Assembly: GCF_029255185.1 (NCBI RefSeq)
Contig: NZ_JAPUVO010000129.1
Coordinates: 27,599-91,598 of the forward strand
DNA length: 64,000 nucleotides
From: Propionivibrio sp.
GTDB taxonomy: Bacteria; Pseudomonadota; Gammaproteobacteria; Burkholderiales; Rhodocyclaceae
Direction of reading: 5' to 3'
Shown here: positions 1-8,742 of the stretch, one piece after another
Numbering within the stretch: the first letter of the stretch is position 1
How the letters are laid out: every line of letters starts with the position of its first letter
Translations under genes and position numbers: made by a program
Notes under the pieces: model-generated
Seen by the model: the letters and a program-made list of their open reading frames with translations, nothing else
Database searches by the model: none
What the model was told of the DNA's origin: nothing

Positions 1-834
1 AGCTATTTGTCGCTGACCAGCCAAGGCATGGGCACCGGCAACGTCATTCGCGTAACCGGTGACATCGCCTCGCTCAATTACGACCCATCAACCGACAGCG
101 GCGGCCTGGTCCAGAAAGTCGGCGACGAAGCCTCCGATGCCGTATTCAAGCTCAATGGCATCGACGTGACGAACAGCGGCAACACCATCACCAGTGTCGT
201 TCAGGGGCTGACCATCAACTTGCTCAAAGAAGGCACAACCAATTTTAGCGTGCAGCGCGACACCTCCAGCCTGACTGTCGGCGTCAATGCATTTGTCAAA
301 GCCTACAACGACTTCAATACCGCCAGCGCCAGCCTGGGCAGCTACAACGCAGCAACCAAGGCGGCCGGCGTGCTCAATGGCGACAGCACCCTGCGCTTGG
401 CGCAAAGCACCCTGCGCTCGGTGACCGGCAGCATTCCCACAGGCATCACCAGCACCACCTTGACGCGCCTGTCCGATATTGGCGTCAACATTCAGAAGGA
501 TGGCAGTCTGGTCGTCGATTCGAGCAAGCTGGCAACAGCGATCAGCAGTGATTTTACCGGCGTCGCCAATCTGGTTTCGGCTTATGGCAGCGCATTCAAG
601 ACGGCCGCCGAAGGGCTGACTAGCACCGGCGGCAGTATCAGCACCCGCACCGATGGCCTTAACGCTTCGATCAAGAGCCTGGACAAGCAGGGCGAGAAAA
701 TTCTCGACCGCCTGACACAAATCGAGGCGCGTTACCGCAAGCAGTTCACCACGCTGGATACGACGATTTCCAACCTGAATAAGACCAGTACCTATTTAAC
801 GCAACAACTCGCCAACCTGCCCAAGATTGGTTAG
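1..834 (+). CDS. fliD: flagellar filament cap protein FliD, C-terminal part (5' end outside window)
   Basis: The reading frame is open from the first base, so only the last 277 residues are present. FliD (HAP2) forms the cap at the filament tip and guides flagellin folding. The visible part is Ser/Thr/Asn-rich and ends in a helical coiled-coil region (from about base 655 on, with ILDRLTQIEARYRKQF) as in the FliD C-terminal domain. A TTG at base 7 is in frame but is not a credible start. fliS follows 9 bases downstream, the usual fliD-fliS order, which supports the call. Confidence 0.93.
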   Translation, partial: SYLSLTSQGMGTGNVIRVTGDIASLNYDPSTDSGGLVQKVGDEASDAVFKLNGIDVTNSGNTITSVVQGLTINLLKEGTTNFSVQRDTSSLTVGVNAFVKAYNDFNTASASLGSYNAATKAAGVLNGDSTLRLAQSTLRSVTGSIPTGITSTTLTRLSDIGVNIQKDGSLVVDSSKLATAISSDFTGVANLVSAYGSAFKTAAEGLTSTGGSISTRTDGLNASIKSLDKQGEKILDRLTQIEARYRKQFTTLDTTISNLNKTSTYLTQQLANLPKIG

Positions 835-843
835 GAGTACTAA

Positions 844-1257
844 ATGTTCGGCAATGCACGCAACGCGATTTCAGCCTACCAGAAGGTAGGCGTTGACGCA
901 GCCATTGAGGTCGCTGACCCGCACCGGCTGATCCTACTGCTTTTCTCCGGCGCCCAGGCGGCGATCGGCAACGCCCGCGCCGCCATGCATTTGAAACAAA
1001 TCGCCGCCAAGGGTCATGCCATCTCGCAGGCCATCGACATCATCAGCAACGGCTTAAAGGCCAGCCTTGACCAGGAGAATGGCGGCGATATCGCCCCCCG
1101 GCTCGAAGCCCTCTACGATTACATGGTGTTCCGTCTGCTCAGCGCCAATATGAAGAATGACTTGCAGGCGCTGGAAGAAGTCTCCGGTTTGCTCGAAGAA
1201 ATTCATTCAGCCTGGCGCGACATTGCGCCGTCCCAGCAACAACAAGCGGTGGCATGA
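844..1257 (+). CDS. fliS: flagellin export chaperone FliS
   Basis: 137 residues, the normal FliS length. FliS binds the C-terminus of newly made flagellin in the cytoplasm, prevents early polymerisation and delivers it to the export gate. The N-terminal YQKVGVDAAIEVADPHRLILLLFSGA stretch (conserved core around residues 12-37) is typical of the family, followed by an all-helical bundle. The ATG follows a GGAG site. The stop overlaps the next gene by 4 bases (ATGA), indicating translational coupling. Flagellin itself is not in the window and should lie upstream of fliD. Confidence 0.95.
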   Translation: MFGNARNAISAYQKVGVDAAIEVADPHRLILLLFSGAQAAIGNARAAMHLKQIAAKGHAISQAIDIISNGLKASLDQENGGDIAPRLEALYDYMVFRLLSANMKNDLQALEEVSGLLEEIHSAWRDIAPSQQQQAVA

Positions 1258-1538
1258 GCCAGAATCTACGTGTGCTGGAAAATTTTCTGGCGCTCTCCGA
1301 GGCCATGGCCCGTGCCGCAGCCGCGCAGGAATGGGACAGCCTGGCGCGCGCTGACGAGGAGCGCGGCACTCTTGCAGACAAACTGCCTGACGACCTTGGC
1401 GCGCAACTGCCGCCATCAGAACAGGGGCAGGCGCGAACACTCATTGAACGCTGCCAGCACCTGGATGCGCAAACTCGCACACTGGTCGAAGAACGCCAGA
1501 AATCATTGCGCATTCTGCTGCGCGAAACCAGCCCGTAA
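1254..1538 (+). CDS. fliT: FliT-like flagellar chaperone
   Basis: A small 94-residue helical acidic protein directly coupled to fliS by a 4-base overlap. FliT proteins are chaperones for the cap protein FliD. Sequence conservation in this family is weak, so the call rests on size, predicted helical content (EWDSLARADEERGTLADKL) and on the fliD-fliS-fliT order, not on a catalytic motif. Confidence 0.72.
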   Translation: MSQNLRVLENFLALSEAMARAAAAQEWDSLARADEERGTLADKLPDDLGAQLPPSEQGQARTLIERCQHLDAQTRTLVEERQKSLRILLRETSP

Positions 1539-1544
1539 GCTGCA

Positions 1545-2705
1545 ATGATCCCCGCCGACGTCGCCAGCCGCCTGCAGGTTTCTGCCGACAGTGCACTGCG
1601 TCCGGTGGCGCCGGCGCAGGAAATTGCCGACAAGCTCTCCGGCCTGATCGCCGGTCAGAAGGTCATGGCGGAAATTCAGGCCATGCTGCCCAATGGCACG
1701 TATCGGGCGATGATCAACCAACGCAATGTCACTCTGGCGCTCCCTTTTTCTGCCAAAAGTGGTGATGCGCTCGAACTCCTGGTCACCGAATCTGATGGCA
1801 AGCTGGCACTGGCCGTAGCCACCCGCCCGGACGAAGGCGGCAAGCCGGCTGCCGCCTCGACCTCGGCAACGCTTAGCCGTACCGGCCAACTGATTAGCAA
1901 CCTGCTTTCCGAAACCCGCGACGCCAAGGGCGGAGCCGCCACACCGCTAAACGCCAACCAGCCGCTCAGCGCCACGCCAGTCAGCGCACAAAACTTGCTG
2001 CCCCAGCTCAAGCAGGCGATTACACAAAGCGGGATGTTCTACGAAGCGCATCAAGCCGAGTGGGTTGAAGGCCGTTTTCCGCAAGCAGCGCTACTCCAGG
2101 AGCCTCAAGGAAAACTGTCTTCACCGAACGCATTCACAACCGCGACGATTGCGATGACTGCGCAAGAGGGCCGTGTAGCGCAGCCCAAAGCGCCGGTTGG
2201 CGCTGGCGAACCGGCGGCCGCCCTGCGTCTAGCTGCAGACGACGTGCCGACGTCTGAGGTCAGCAAAACCAGCTCTACTCAACCGTCAGCAGCGCCGGGT
2301 CAGGTGGTCGCACCACAGACGCAAACCCTTGTGCAACAACAACTGGAAGCGCTGGCGACACAAAACTTCAGTTGGCAGGGCCAGATCTGGCCGGGTCAGG
2401 AAATGCGCTGGGAAATTGACGAAGACGCCGCTCGGCGTGATCATGGGGGCGACGAGACCGCCGCCAAGTGGGCAACACGGCTGCACCTGACGCTGCCGAA
2501 CCTGGGTGAAATCGATGCCCAGCTTCGCCTGCAGGGCACCCAGATTACCCTGATGATGACGGCCGGCAACGCTGAAACACGCGCCCTGATGCGCGCTTCG
2601 AGCGTGGCGCTGCGCAGCCAGCTTGATGAGGCCGGCATCACCCTGGCCTCGCTTGGCGTAGCTTCGCTTACTGCCGGCAAGAGCGATGGCCAAGGCCGAC
2701 AATGA
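1545..2705 (+). CDS. FliK-type protein with C-terminal hook-length control domain
   Basis: 386 residues. The N-terminal third contains a conserved-looking segment (ADKLSGLIAGQKVMAEIQ). The middle is Ala/Pro/Thr/Gln-rich and probably disordered. The last ~100 residues (RLHLTLPNLGEIDAQLRLQG onward) match the Flg_hook domain of FliK, the ruler and switch protein that makes the exporter change substrate. A second, more classical fliK lies at 12425-13447, so this is a paralogue. It overlaps the next gene, an FlhB-C-like protein, by 20 bases. Adjacency of a FliK-like and an FlhBc-like gene suggests they act together, which is an inference. Confidence 0.78.
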   Translation: MIPADVASRLQVSADSALRPVAPAQEIADKLSGLIAGQKVMAEIQAMLPNGTYRAMINQRNVTLALPFSAKSGDALELLVTESDGKLALAVATRPDEGGKPAAASTSATLSRTGQLISNLLSETRDAKGGAATPLNANQPLSATPVSAQNLLPQLKQAITQSGMFYEAHQAEWVEGRFPQAALLQEPQGKLSSPNAFTTATIAMTAQEGRVAQPKAPVGAGEPAAALRLAADDVPTSEVSKTSSTQPSAAPGQVVAPQTQTLVQQQLEALATQNFSWQGQIWPGQEMRWEIDEDAARRDHGGDETAAKWATRLHLTLPNLGEIDAQLRLQGTQITLMMTAGNAETRALMRASSVALRSQLDEAGITLASLGVASLTAGKSDGQGRQ

Positions 2706-3012
2706 TCCGCTGAAAAGTGCTGTGGCTCTGGCGTACAGCCAGACGGACGCAGCCCCGCGAGTGGTCGCCAAAGGGCGCGGCGTAGTCGCCGAACAGATCA
2801 TCTTGCGCGCTCGCGAACACGGCGTTTATGTGCACGAATCACCGGAGCTCGTCTCGTTGCTGATGCAGATCGACCTCGATCAGCGCATTCCGCCGCAACT
2901 CTACATCGCCGTTTCGGAACTGCTGGCCTGGATCTATCGCCTGGAAAATGGCCTGCCGGCCGCCGCATCCCCTGTTCTCTCAGCCTTGCCTGAAACGCTC
3001 GAAAAAACGTAA
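2686..3012 (+). CDS. FlhB C-terminal-domain-like protein (FlhX type)
   Basis: 108 residues, homologous only to the cytoplasmic C-terminal part of FlhB. It shares AVALAYSQTDAAPRVVAKG and LDQRIPPQLYIAVSELLAWIYRL with full-length FlhB (37747-38886), which has AVALAYKSGMGAPKVLAKG and a matching end. It has no membrane segments and lacks the NPTH autocleavage site, corresponding to the part of FlhB after the cut. FlhX proteins of epsilonproteobacteria can stand in for processed FlhB. Its role here is inferred. The start overlaps the upstream FliK-like gene. Confidence 0.82.
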   Translation: MAKADNDPLKSAVALAYSQTDAAPRVVAKGRGVVAEQIILRAREHGVYVHESPELVSLLMQIDLDQRIPPQLYIAVSELLAWIYRLENGLPAAASPVLSALPETLEKT

Positions 3013-3132
3013 GTTGCCTGGACGAATCGTTTTGGCATAAGCCTTTACGTCATCCTTCCTGCTCAAGTCTTTCATTTCTCCTGGAGGAAATTTGCTTTAA
3101 ACTCTTCACAGAAAACGCTTTCAGGATTGAAA

Positions 3133-3936
3133 ATGGCAGAAACCGAAGTCCAGGCGGACTCAGAACCCTCACCAGCTGCATTTGAACTCGAGCGACCCAA
3201 CGACTACAGCAAGTTTTTGCTGTACTCCAAGTCGGAAATCCTTGCTGTCCTGCGTGCCCTGATTCAAAAAGGGTCGATGGTCACGGTCCATTTTGACCGG
3301 GGCAATTCTTTCCTGCTCACCTCGATCATCGCCCTGAGCACCGACAATCGCGAGTTTTTCCTCGACATGGGCAGCGACGACGAGATGAACCGCAGGGCGT
3401 TGCTGACCAACAAGCTCATTTTCACGACGATTATCGACAAGGTGAAAGTTCAGTTCAGCCTGAACAAAGTGTCACAAACACAGCACGACGGACGCCTCGC
3501 CTTTCTCGCCAGCGTTCCCGAAACACTGCTCCGTCTGCAGCGCCGCGAGTATTTTCGGCTGCCCACTCCGGTAGTCAATCCACTCAAACTTAATACCATC
3601 GTCAAGTGCCCAGACGACAGCACGTTGCGTCTCGATCTGTCGCTGATGGATATCAGCGGCGGCGGTGTTGGCCTGATCGTACCACCCGATCAGGCCGGAC
3701 TTTTCCAGCGCGGAGACATCCTGGACGAGTGCAAAATCATGCTGCCCGACGAGGGTTTGCTGATCGTTAGCCTGTGTGTGCGCAACCAGTTTGACGTCAC
3801 CACTCGCAGTGGCTCGCGGTTTTTCCGCGTCGGTTGCGAATTCCTAAACTTATCCGCCTCCCGACTTACTCTGGTTCAGCGCTACATCACGCGCATCGAA
3901 CGCGAACGCAAGGCAAGACTGAACGGCTTGGCCTGA
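3133..3936 (+). CDS. ycgR: YcgR-family flagellar brake protein (PilZ domain)
   Basis: 267 residues from the ATG at 3133, chosen over an in-frame TTG at 3127 because AGGA stands 6 bases upstream. The N-terminal half is a YcgR-N type domain (SKFLLYSKSEILAVLRALIQ). The C-terminal PilZ domain has both c-di-GMP-binding motifs: RREYFR near residue 137 and DISGGG near residue 173. YcgR with bound c-di-GMP acts at the motor to slow swimming. The gene is monocistronic between flhX and the convergent fliE, with which it shares a two-way terminator. Confidence 0.92.
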   Translation: MAETEVQADSEPSPAAFELERPNDYSKFLLYSKSEILAVLRALIQKGSMVTVHFDRGNSFLLTSIIALSTDNREFFLDMGSDDEMNRRALLTNKLIFTTIIDKVKVQFSLNKVSQTQHDGRLAFLASVPETLLRLQRREYFRLPTPVVNPLKLNTIVKCPDDSTLRLDLSLMDISGGGVGLIVPPDQAGLFQRGDILDECKIMLPDEGLLIVSLCVRNQFDVTTRSGSRFFRVGCEFLNLSASRLTLVQRYITRIERERKARLNGLA

Positions 3937-3941
3937 AACAG

Positions 3942-3965
3942 TAACGGCGCCTCGAAGCGCCGTTA
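3942..3965. terminator. bidirectional stem-loop between ycgR and fliE
   Basis: A 9-bp perfect inverted repeat, TAACGGCGC and GCGCCGTTA, with the 6-base loop CTCGAA lies 5 bases after the ycgR stop and 34 bases after the convergent fliE stop. It is flanked by short T/A stretches and probably ends transcripts from both sides. Confidence 0.72.
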
Positions 3966-3998
3966 TTCTCTGCACAGTGTAAAAGTCAGCGCAGCGTT

Positions 3999-4322
3999 TT
4001 ATATCTGCATATTCATCACGTCGTGATACGCCGATACGAGCTTGTTGCGCACCTGTACCATTTCCTGAAAAGAAATATTGGCTTTCTGCAGTGAAATCAT
4101 GACCTCGTGCAGATTGCCGCCACCCTCGCCGGCGGCAAAATTTGCCGCCATGCCCTCCGCCTGCTGCTGCGTCTGATTGACCTGAGCGATCGAATTCTGC
4201 AACACCTGAGCGAAGTCAGCCCCACCCGTTGCCGGGCTCTGTGCTTCGGATACACGGCCACCGGCCTGCGCCGCAGTCGCCCGCAAAACACTCAGCATCT
4301 GATCAATACCCTGGGTATCCAT
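3999..4322 (-). CDS. fliE: flagellar hook-basal body protein FliE
   Basis: FliE joins the MS ring to the proximal rod. The product has 107 residues from the ATG at 4322, which has GGAG six bases upstream. An in-frame TTG at 4334 is less likely. The C-terminus (VMISLQKANISFQEMVQVRNKLVSAY) is the conserved FliE signature. It is read alone from its own sigma-54-type promoter at 4355-4370, next to flrC. Confidence 0.95.
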   Translation of the reverse strand: MDTQGIDQMLSVLRATAAQAGGRVSEAQSPATGGADFAQVLQNSIAQVNQTQQQAEGMAANFAAGEGGGNLHEVMISLQKANISFQEMVQVRNKLVSAYHDVMNMQI

Positions 4323-4354
4323 TACCTTCTCCAAACATTTGTCACAATGACCAA

Positions 4355-4370
4355 CGCAATAAGTGCGCCA
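4355..4370 (-). promoter_or_regulatory. sigma-54 promoter for fliE
   Basis: On the minus strand TGGCGCACTTATTGCG matches the -24/-12 consensus TGGCACGNNNNTTGCW, with GG and GC 12 bases apart. It lies 33 bases upstream of the fliE ATG. Control by the neighbouring FlrC activator is a likely inference. Confidence 0.7.
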
Positions 4371-4400
4371 GATTGACAGCCGCGAACGGAAATTATCTGC

Positions 4401-5762
4401 TCACTCGATGAACAACCCGGCTTCCCGGTACTGTTTAAGCTTGTGTCGCAAAGTCCGTTCAGACATTCCCAGGCGTTCGCCGGCAAGTTTGCGCGAACCA
4501 GCCACCGCGTTCAGGGTGTCCAGAATATGCTCACGCTCCATGTCTCTCATATTATCGGTCTTTTGCTCGTCCGCCAGTGCTGCTGATGAATCTGTATTCT
4601 GCCGCATGGCACCGGCCGCTGGCATCGACACCGCCAGCGTGAGATGCAAGGCATCAACTTCAACGACATTCCCCGGAGCAAAGATCACGGCGCGCTGCAT
4701 GACATTTTCCAGTTCTCGAACGTTTCCCGGCCACCCGTGTCGGCGCAGTGCATCCTCGGCAGACGCTGACAGGCGCAGCCCGGTCCGCCGTGAACGACCG
4801 CCGTGCTCGGCCAGAAAATGCTGCGCCAGCGGCACAATATCGTCGGGACGCTGACGCAGGGCGGGAATCAACAGGGGAAACACGTTCAGCCGATAATAAA
4901 CGTCCTCGCGCAAAACGCCCCTGCTCACGGCCTCGGCCATGTCCCGGTTGGACGTGGCAATAATGCGAATATCCAGGGCGACCGGTTTCTTGCCACCAAC
5001 CCGCTCGACCTCACGTTCCTGAAGAACGCGCAGGAGCTTCGCTTGCAGTCCGATCGGCATCTCGGTCACTTCATCGAGCAGCAGTGTTCCATTCTGTGCC
5101 TGTTCGAACTTGCCGGCCTGAGCCTGCTGCGCACCGGTAAACGCACCTTTCTCATAGCCAAACAAAGTCGCTTCGAGCAAGCTGTCCGGAATGGCCGCGC
5201 AGTTAATGGCGACAAAGGGGCCAGACCGACGCTGCGAATGATTGTGGATGTAGCGTGCGACAACCTCCTTGCCAACGCCGCTTTCACCAGTTAGCAATAC
5301 TGTGGTGTCGGTCTGTGCCACACGTGCGGCCAGGGCGAAAAGATTGCGGCTTACCGGGTCCTTGGCGACCACCCGGTCGTCATCCATCGCTTCCGGCAGA
5401 CGGTAGCGCGCCACGTGTTCAAGCAGCGCCTTCGGTTCGAAAGGCTTGAGCAGGAAATCGCAGGCGCCGCAACGCATGGCCTCAACCGCCCGGTCAACAT
5501 CGGCATAGGCGGTCATCAACACCACCGGCAGATGCGGGAAACGGCTACGAACCTCTTTGAGCAGGGCAATCCCGTCCATCGGCATCATGCGCACGTCGCT
5601 GACCACCAGCGCCACAGGCTGTGCTTCGAGCAGATTGAGCGCCGCTTCCCCGCCCGACGCAGAAACGACCGCCTGCCCGGCAAGTTCGAGCGTATCGCAC
5701 ACCGCTTCGCGCAAATTGGGGTCGTCTTCGACAACCAGTATCGGCAATCCCTGAGCCATCAT
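4401..5762 (-). CDS. flrC: sigma-54-dependent flagellar response regulator FlrC/FleR
   Basis: 453 residues. The receiver domain (1-120) has D56 as the likely phosphate acceptor. The AAA+ domain has Walker A GESGVGK at 159-165, the sigma-54 contact loop GAFTGA at 206-211 and Walker B LLLDE at 227-231. The C-terminal Fis-type helix-turn-helix is near 412-448 (GERLGMSERTLRHKL). Phosphorylated by FlrB, it would activate the sigma-54 flagellar promoters in this locus. It is coupled to flrB through a 4-base ATGA overlap. An ATG three bases further in is equally possible. Confidence 0.93.
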   Translation of the reverse strand: MMAQGLPILVVEDDPNLREAVCDTLELAGQAVVSASGGEAALNLLEAQPVALVVSDVRMMPMDGIALLKEVRSRFPHLPVVLMTAYADVDRAVEAMRCGACDFLLKPFEPKALLEHVARYRLPEAMDDDRVVAKDPVSRNLFALAARVAQTDTTVLLTGESGVGKEVVARYIHNHSQRRSGPFVAINCAAIPDSLLEATLFGYEKGAFTGAQQAQAGKFEQAQNGTLLLDEVTEMPIGLQAKLLRVLQEREVERVGGKKPVALDIRIIATSNRDMAEAVSRGVLREDVYYRLNVFPLLIPALRQRPDDIVPLAQHFLAEHGGRSRRTGLRLSASAEDALRRHGWPGNVRELENVMQRAVIFAPGNVVEVDALHLTLAVSMPAAGAMRQNTDSSAALADEQKTDNMRDMEREHILDTLNAVAGSRKLAGERLGMSERTLRHKLKQYREAGLFIE

Positions 5763-6940
5763 TCAGCTATCGTCCCGGCAGGCAGCAGCATGACGAATTC
5801 CGACCCCTCACCGGGTATTGAACTGACTTCGATGCTGCCGCCATGAGCACGCGCGACACCGAGCGCGATGGCCAGACCAAGCCCTGTCCCCTGACCCCGA
5901 GTGGTAAAAAAGGGTTCGAAAATCCGCGCCTGCGCTTCCGGCGCGATACCGCCCCCGGTATCGCGCACGCTGAGTCGAAGGTGCCGACCAGCGATACAGG
6001 CGCCCAGACTGACCTGTGCAGCGCCTTCATGACGCCCCTCGCAGACCTGCAGGGCATTTTCCAAAAGGTTGACCAGCGCACCACCGAGCGCCTTCCGACT
6101 GCCGGTGATCATAGCATCACCGACCTGGGCGGTGACGCTGAAACTGACCCCTTTTTCCTGGCACAGGGGCGCCATCGTCTGGGCGACTTCGGCAATCAGC
6201 GCTGCGGCAGGGATCACATCACGACCAATACTCTCACCGCGCGCGAAAAGAAGGACATCCTGAATCAAGCGCTCGAGACGCTTCAACTGTTCACTCGCCT
6301 TACCGGCAAAGCGGGTACGTGCGGCATCGGAAAGATCCGGCTGAGCAAGATTGGCGCTGTAAAGCAAGGCCGTGGCCAGCGGTGTTCGCAACTGGTGCGC
6401 CAGCGCGGCGGCCATCTCACCCATCGCCGCCAGGCGCTGGTTGCGTTCAACCTCGGCCTTGAGTTCATGGGCAACCGTAATGTCGTGAATCAGCAGCAGA
6501 CGCCCGCCTGCTGAATCAATCGGACTCTCGGCAATCGAAACGCGCCGCGCGTCAAGCTGCCACTCGTCCGGCGCATCGCTGGCAGCAAGCTGCGCTTGCG
6601 CCAGCGCTGACCAATCGCTGCCAATGATGGCCTGACCGAGCATTTGTCGGGCGACCGGATTGGCTTCGCTGATCAGTGCTGCGCTGTCGAGAACCACCAC
6701 ACCGGCGGGTAGGGCGTTAAGCAGCAGGGAAAGACGCTCGGAAAGCGCCTCCTTTTCCTGGTATTGCCTAAGCAACTCACCATTGGCAACGGCCAACTCG
6801 GCGGTCAGCGATTCAACACGACCTTGCAAGCCCTCGTAAGCCTGAGTGAGCTCGAGCGACACCTGATTGAAAACATCAAAAGCACGCTGCAATTCCTGCG
6901 CTTTCATCTCCGGGGCCGCTATTTGCGCCGCTTCACTCAT
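5759..6940 (-). CDS. flrB: flagellar sensor histidine kinase FlrB/FleS
   Basis: 393 residues from the ATG at 6940; an in-frame TTG at 6961 would add seven residues. The protein is soluble with no membrane segment. It contains an N-terminal coiled coil, a PAS-like segment (LPAGVVVLDSAALISEANPVA), a dimerisation and phosphoacceptor box (ALAHQLRTPLATAL) and a HATPase domain with NLLENA, DTGGGI and GTGLGLAIA motifs. It is the cognate kinase of FlrC, which follows immediately. The internal signal probably reports assembly of the basal body or export apparatus, as known for FlrBC systems. Confidence 0.92.
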   Translation of the reverse strand: MSEAAQIAAPEMKAQELQRAFDVFNQVSLELTQAYEGLQGRVESLTAELAVANGELLRQYQEKEALSERLSLLLNALPAGVVVLDSAALISEANPVARQMLGQAIIGSDWSALAQAQLAASDAPDEWQLDARRVSIAESPIDSAGGRLLLIHDITVAHELKAEVERNQRLAAMGEMAAALAHQLRTPLATALLYSANLAQPDLSDAARTRFAGKASEQLKRLERLIQDVLLFARGESIGRDVIPAAALIAEVAQTMAPLCQEKGVSFSVTAQVGDAMITGSRKALGGALVNLLENALQVCEGRHEGAAQVSLGACIAGRHLRLSVRDTGGGIAPEAQARIFEPFFTTRGQGTGLGLAIALGVARAHGGSIEVSSIPGEGSEFVMLLPAGTIAE

Positions 6941-6944
6941 TCGA

Positions 6945-6960
6945 TGGAAAATCCCGTGCA
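6945..6960 (+). promoter_or_regulatory. possible sigma-54 promoter for fliFGHIJ
   Basis: TGGAAAATCCCGTGCA keeps TGG at -24 and TGCA at -12 with the required 12-base GG-to-GC spacing, but the bases between are not consensus. It lies 85 bases upstream of fliF, in the short divergent region shared with flrB. No better match was found there. Confidence 0.45.
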
Positions 6961-7044
6961 ATTAACAGCTACAATAGTAGAATATTTCTCAGCACTTTTC
7001 GCTTTTTGCTTGATTAATCGCAAAGTTAACACATTATCGCAAGC

Positions 7045-8742
7045 ATGGCGGCGACCGGAACCAACACCAGACCTACAGTAGGCACAGACAATCTGACTGA
7101 TCGCCTGCGCTATGCCCTGTCGCGTTTGAGCAACCAGCAGAAGATTCTGCTGATGATTTCGATTGCTGCTGTCGTCGCCCTGATCGTGGCCAGCAGCACC
7201 TGGCTCAAGCAGGCCGACTACCGTGTTCTTTTTTCCAATATCTCCGAACGTGATGGCGGCGCCATCATCGCTTCGCTTGAACAGCTCAACATTCCCTACC
7301 GCTTCAACGAAAGTGGCGGCGCCATTCTGATCCCCGGTGGGCGGGTGCATGAGGTCCGCCTGCGCCTCGCCACGCAAGGCTTGCCCAAAGGTGGCGGCGT
7401 TGGCTTCGAGCTCATGGAAAATCAGAAGTTTGGCATCAGTCAGTTTGCCGAGCAGGTCAATTATCAGCGCGGCCTCGAAGGCGAATTGTCTCGCACCATC
7501 CAGTCGATCGGCGCGGTTCAGACAGCGCGCGTACATCTGGCGATTCCCAAACCAAGCGTTTTCGTTCGCGAAGAATTGAAACCCTCGGCTTCCGTGTTGA
7601 TCAACCTGTACCCCGGTCGCTTGCTCGATCCCTCGCAAATCGCCGGCATCCAGAATCTGGTCGCCGCCAGCGTACCGAATCTTGCCGTCTCTGGAGTCAC
7701 GCTCATTGACCAGAGTGGGGCGCTACTCTCGCAATTGAAGAGCAAATTAATGGAGGTCGGCCTCGATCCGTCGCAGATCCGTTACGTCCAGGAAATCGAG
7801 GCAAGCGCCATCAAGCGGGTGGACGACATACTGTCGCCGATTGTCGGACAAGGCAACGTGCGCGTCCAGATTGCCGCCGATGTTGATTTCTCGCAAAGTG
7901 AGCAGACGGCTGAAACACACCGTCCGAATACCACACCACCCGACATCAGCATCCGCAGCCAGCAGAGTAGTGAATCGGCGAGCGCCACGCCGTCGGCACT
8001 CGGCATTCCGGGGGCGCTCTCCAACCAACCTCCCGTGCCGGCCACCGCTCCGCTAACGCTGCCGGCCGTCCCCGGCGCAGGCACTGTCGCTGCCCCCGGC
8101 CAACCCTTGCCGGGCCAGCTTAACGCCGCCGGTGTTCAGGCGCCGATCGCCAGCGTCGCCCAGCCGATTAACACGCGCAAGGATTCGACGGTTAATTACG
8201 AGGTCGACAAGACCATTCGTCACACCAAACAATCGGTCGGTACGATCAAGCGTTTGTCGGCGGCGGTCGTAATCAATCACCGCAAGGACGCCAAAGGCCT
8301 CAACAAGCCGCTCTCTGACGTCGAACTCAAACAGATCAACGAGCTGGTCAAGGAGGCCATGGGTTTTAACAAGGAACGCGGCGACACCGTCTCGGTGGCC
8401 AATGCGCCGTTCACAACCATTGACCGGAACGATTCGGGAATCCCGCTCTGGAAAGACCCGGAGATTCTCTCGCTGCTCAAGGAACTCTTCAAATACGGCG
8501 CTATTGCTGCCATCATCGCCTACCTGATGCTCAAGATTGTTATCCCGCTCGCCAAGTCAATGCTTGCCGCACCGCCGCGCCCAGCGCGCGTCAACATCGT
8601 CGTCGACGACGAGGAAAATCTGCCACCTTCGGCAGCAGAGTCCCTGGAGCGAAAACTCGGGCACGCACGCGACCTCGCAAAGCAAGACCCGAATGTTGTC
8701 GCCAACATCATCAAGGACTGGACGGGCGCCAATGCCAGTTGA
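7045..8742 (+). CDS. fliF: flagellar MS-ring protein FliF
   Basis: 565 residues, the usual FliF size. FliF forms the membrane ring on which the motor is built. Two membrane helices are visible, near residues 34-54 (ILLMISIAAVVALIVAS) and 478-500 (YGAIAAIIAYLMLKIVIPL), bracketing the periplasmic ring-building domains. The middle contains a Pro/Ala-rich stretch (about residues 300-370). The short acidic C-terminal tail is the FliG-binding part. Its last 11 bases overlap fliG. Confidence 0.97.
   Translation: MAATGTNTRPTVGTDNLTDRLRYALSRLSNQQKILLMISIAAVVALIVASSTWLKQADYRVLFSNISERDGGAIIASLEQLNIPYRFNESGGAILIPGGRVHEVRLRLATQGLPKGGGVGFELMENQKFGISQFAEQVNYQRGLEGELSRTIQSIGAVQTARVHLAIPKPSVFVREELKPSASVLINLYPGRLLDPSQIAGIQNLVAASVPNLAVSGVTLIDQSGALLSQLKSKLMEVGLDPSQIRYVQEIEASAIKRVDDILSPIVGQGNVRVQIAADVDFSQSEQTAETHRPNTTPPDISIRSQQSSESASATPSALGIPGALSNQPPVPATAPLTLPAVPGAGTVAAPGQPLPGQLNAAGVQAPIASVAQPINTRKDSTVNYEVDKTIRHTKQSVGTIKRLSAAVVINHRKDAKGLNKPLSDVELKQINELVKEAMGFNKERGDTVSVANAPFTTIDRNDSGIPLWKDPEILSLLKELFKYGAIAAIIAYLMLKIVIPLAKSMLAAPPRPARVNIVVDDEENLPPSAAESLERKLGHARDLAKQDPNVVANIIKDWTGANAS

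Noticed and set aside
88-720. 210-residue open frame antisense to fliD
   Set aside because: It lies wholly opposite fliD, has low-complexity Ala/Gly/Gln content and no family features; typical shadow frame of a GC-rich gene.
3085-3123. Possible sigma-54 or sigma-28 promoter before ycgR
   Set aside because: TGGAGGAAATTTGCT has GG and GC one base too close, and TAAACTCT-N11-GCTTTCAG has a poor -10 placed almost at the start codon.
4363-5846. Several plus-strand frames opposite flrC
   Set aside because: They mirror flrC codons, are rich in Arg, Ser and Pro, and have no plausible start context.
8537-8731. Upstream extension of the fliG frame
   Set aside because: The 65 extra residues lie inside fliF in another frame and are Arg/Ser-rich; FliG proteins start at MPVEDG-like sequence.
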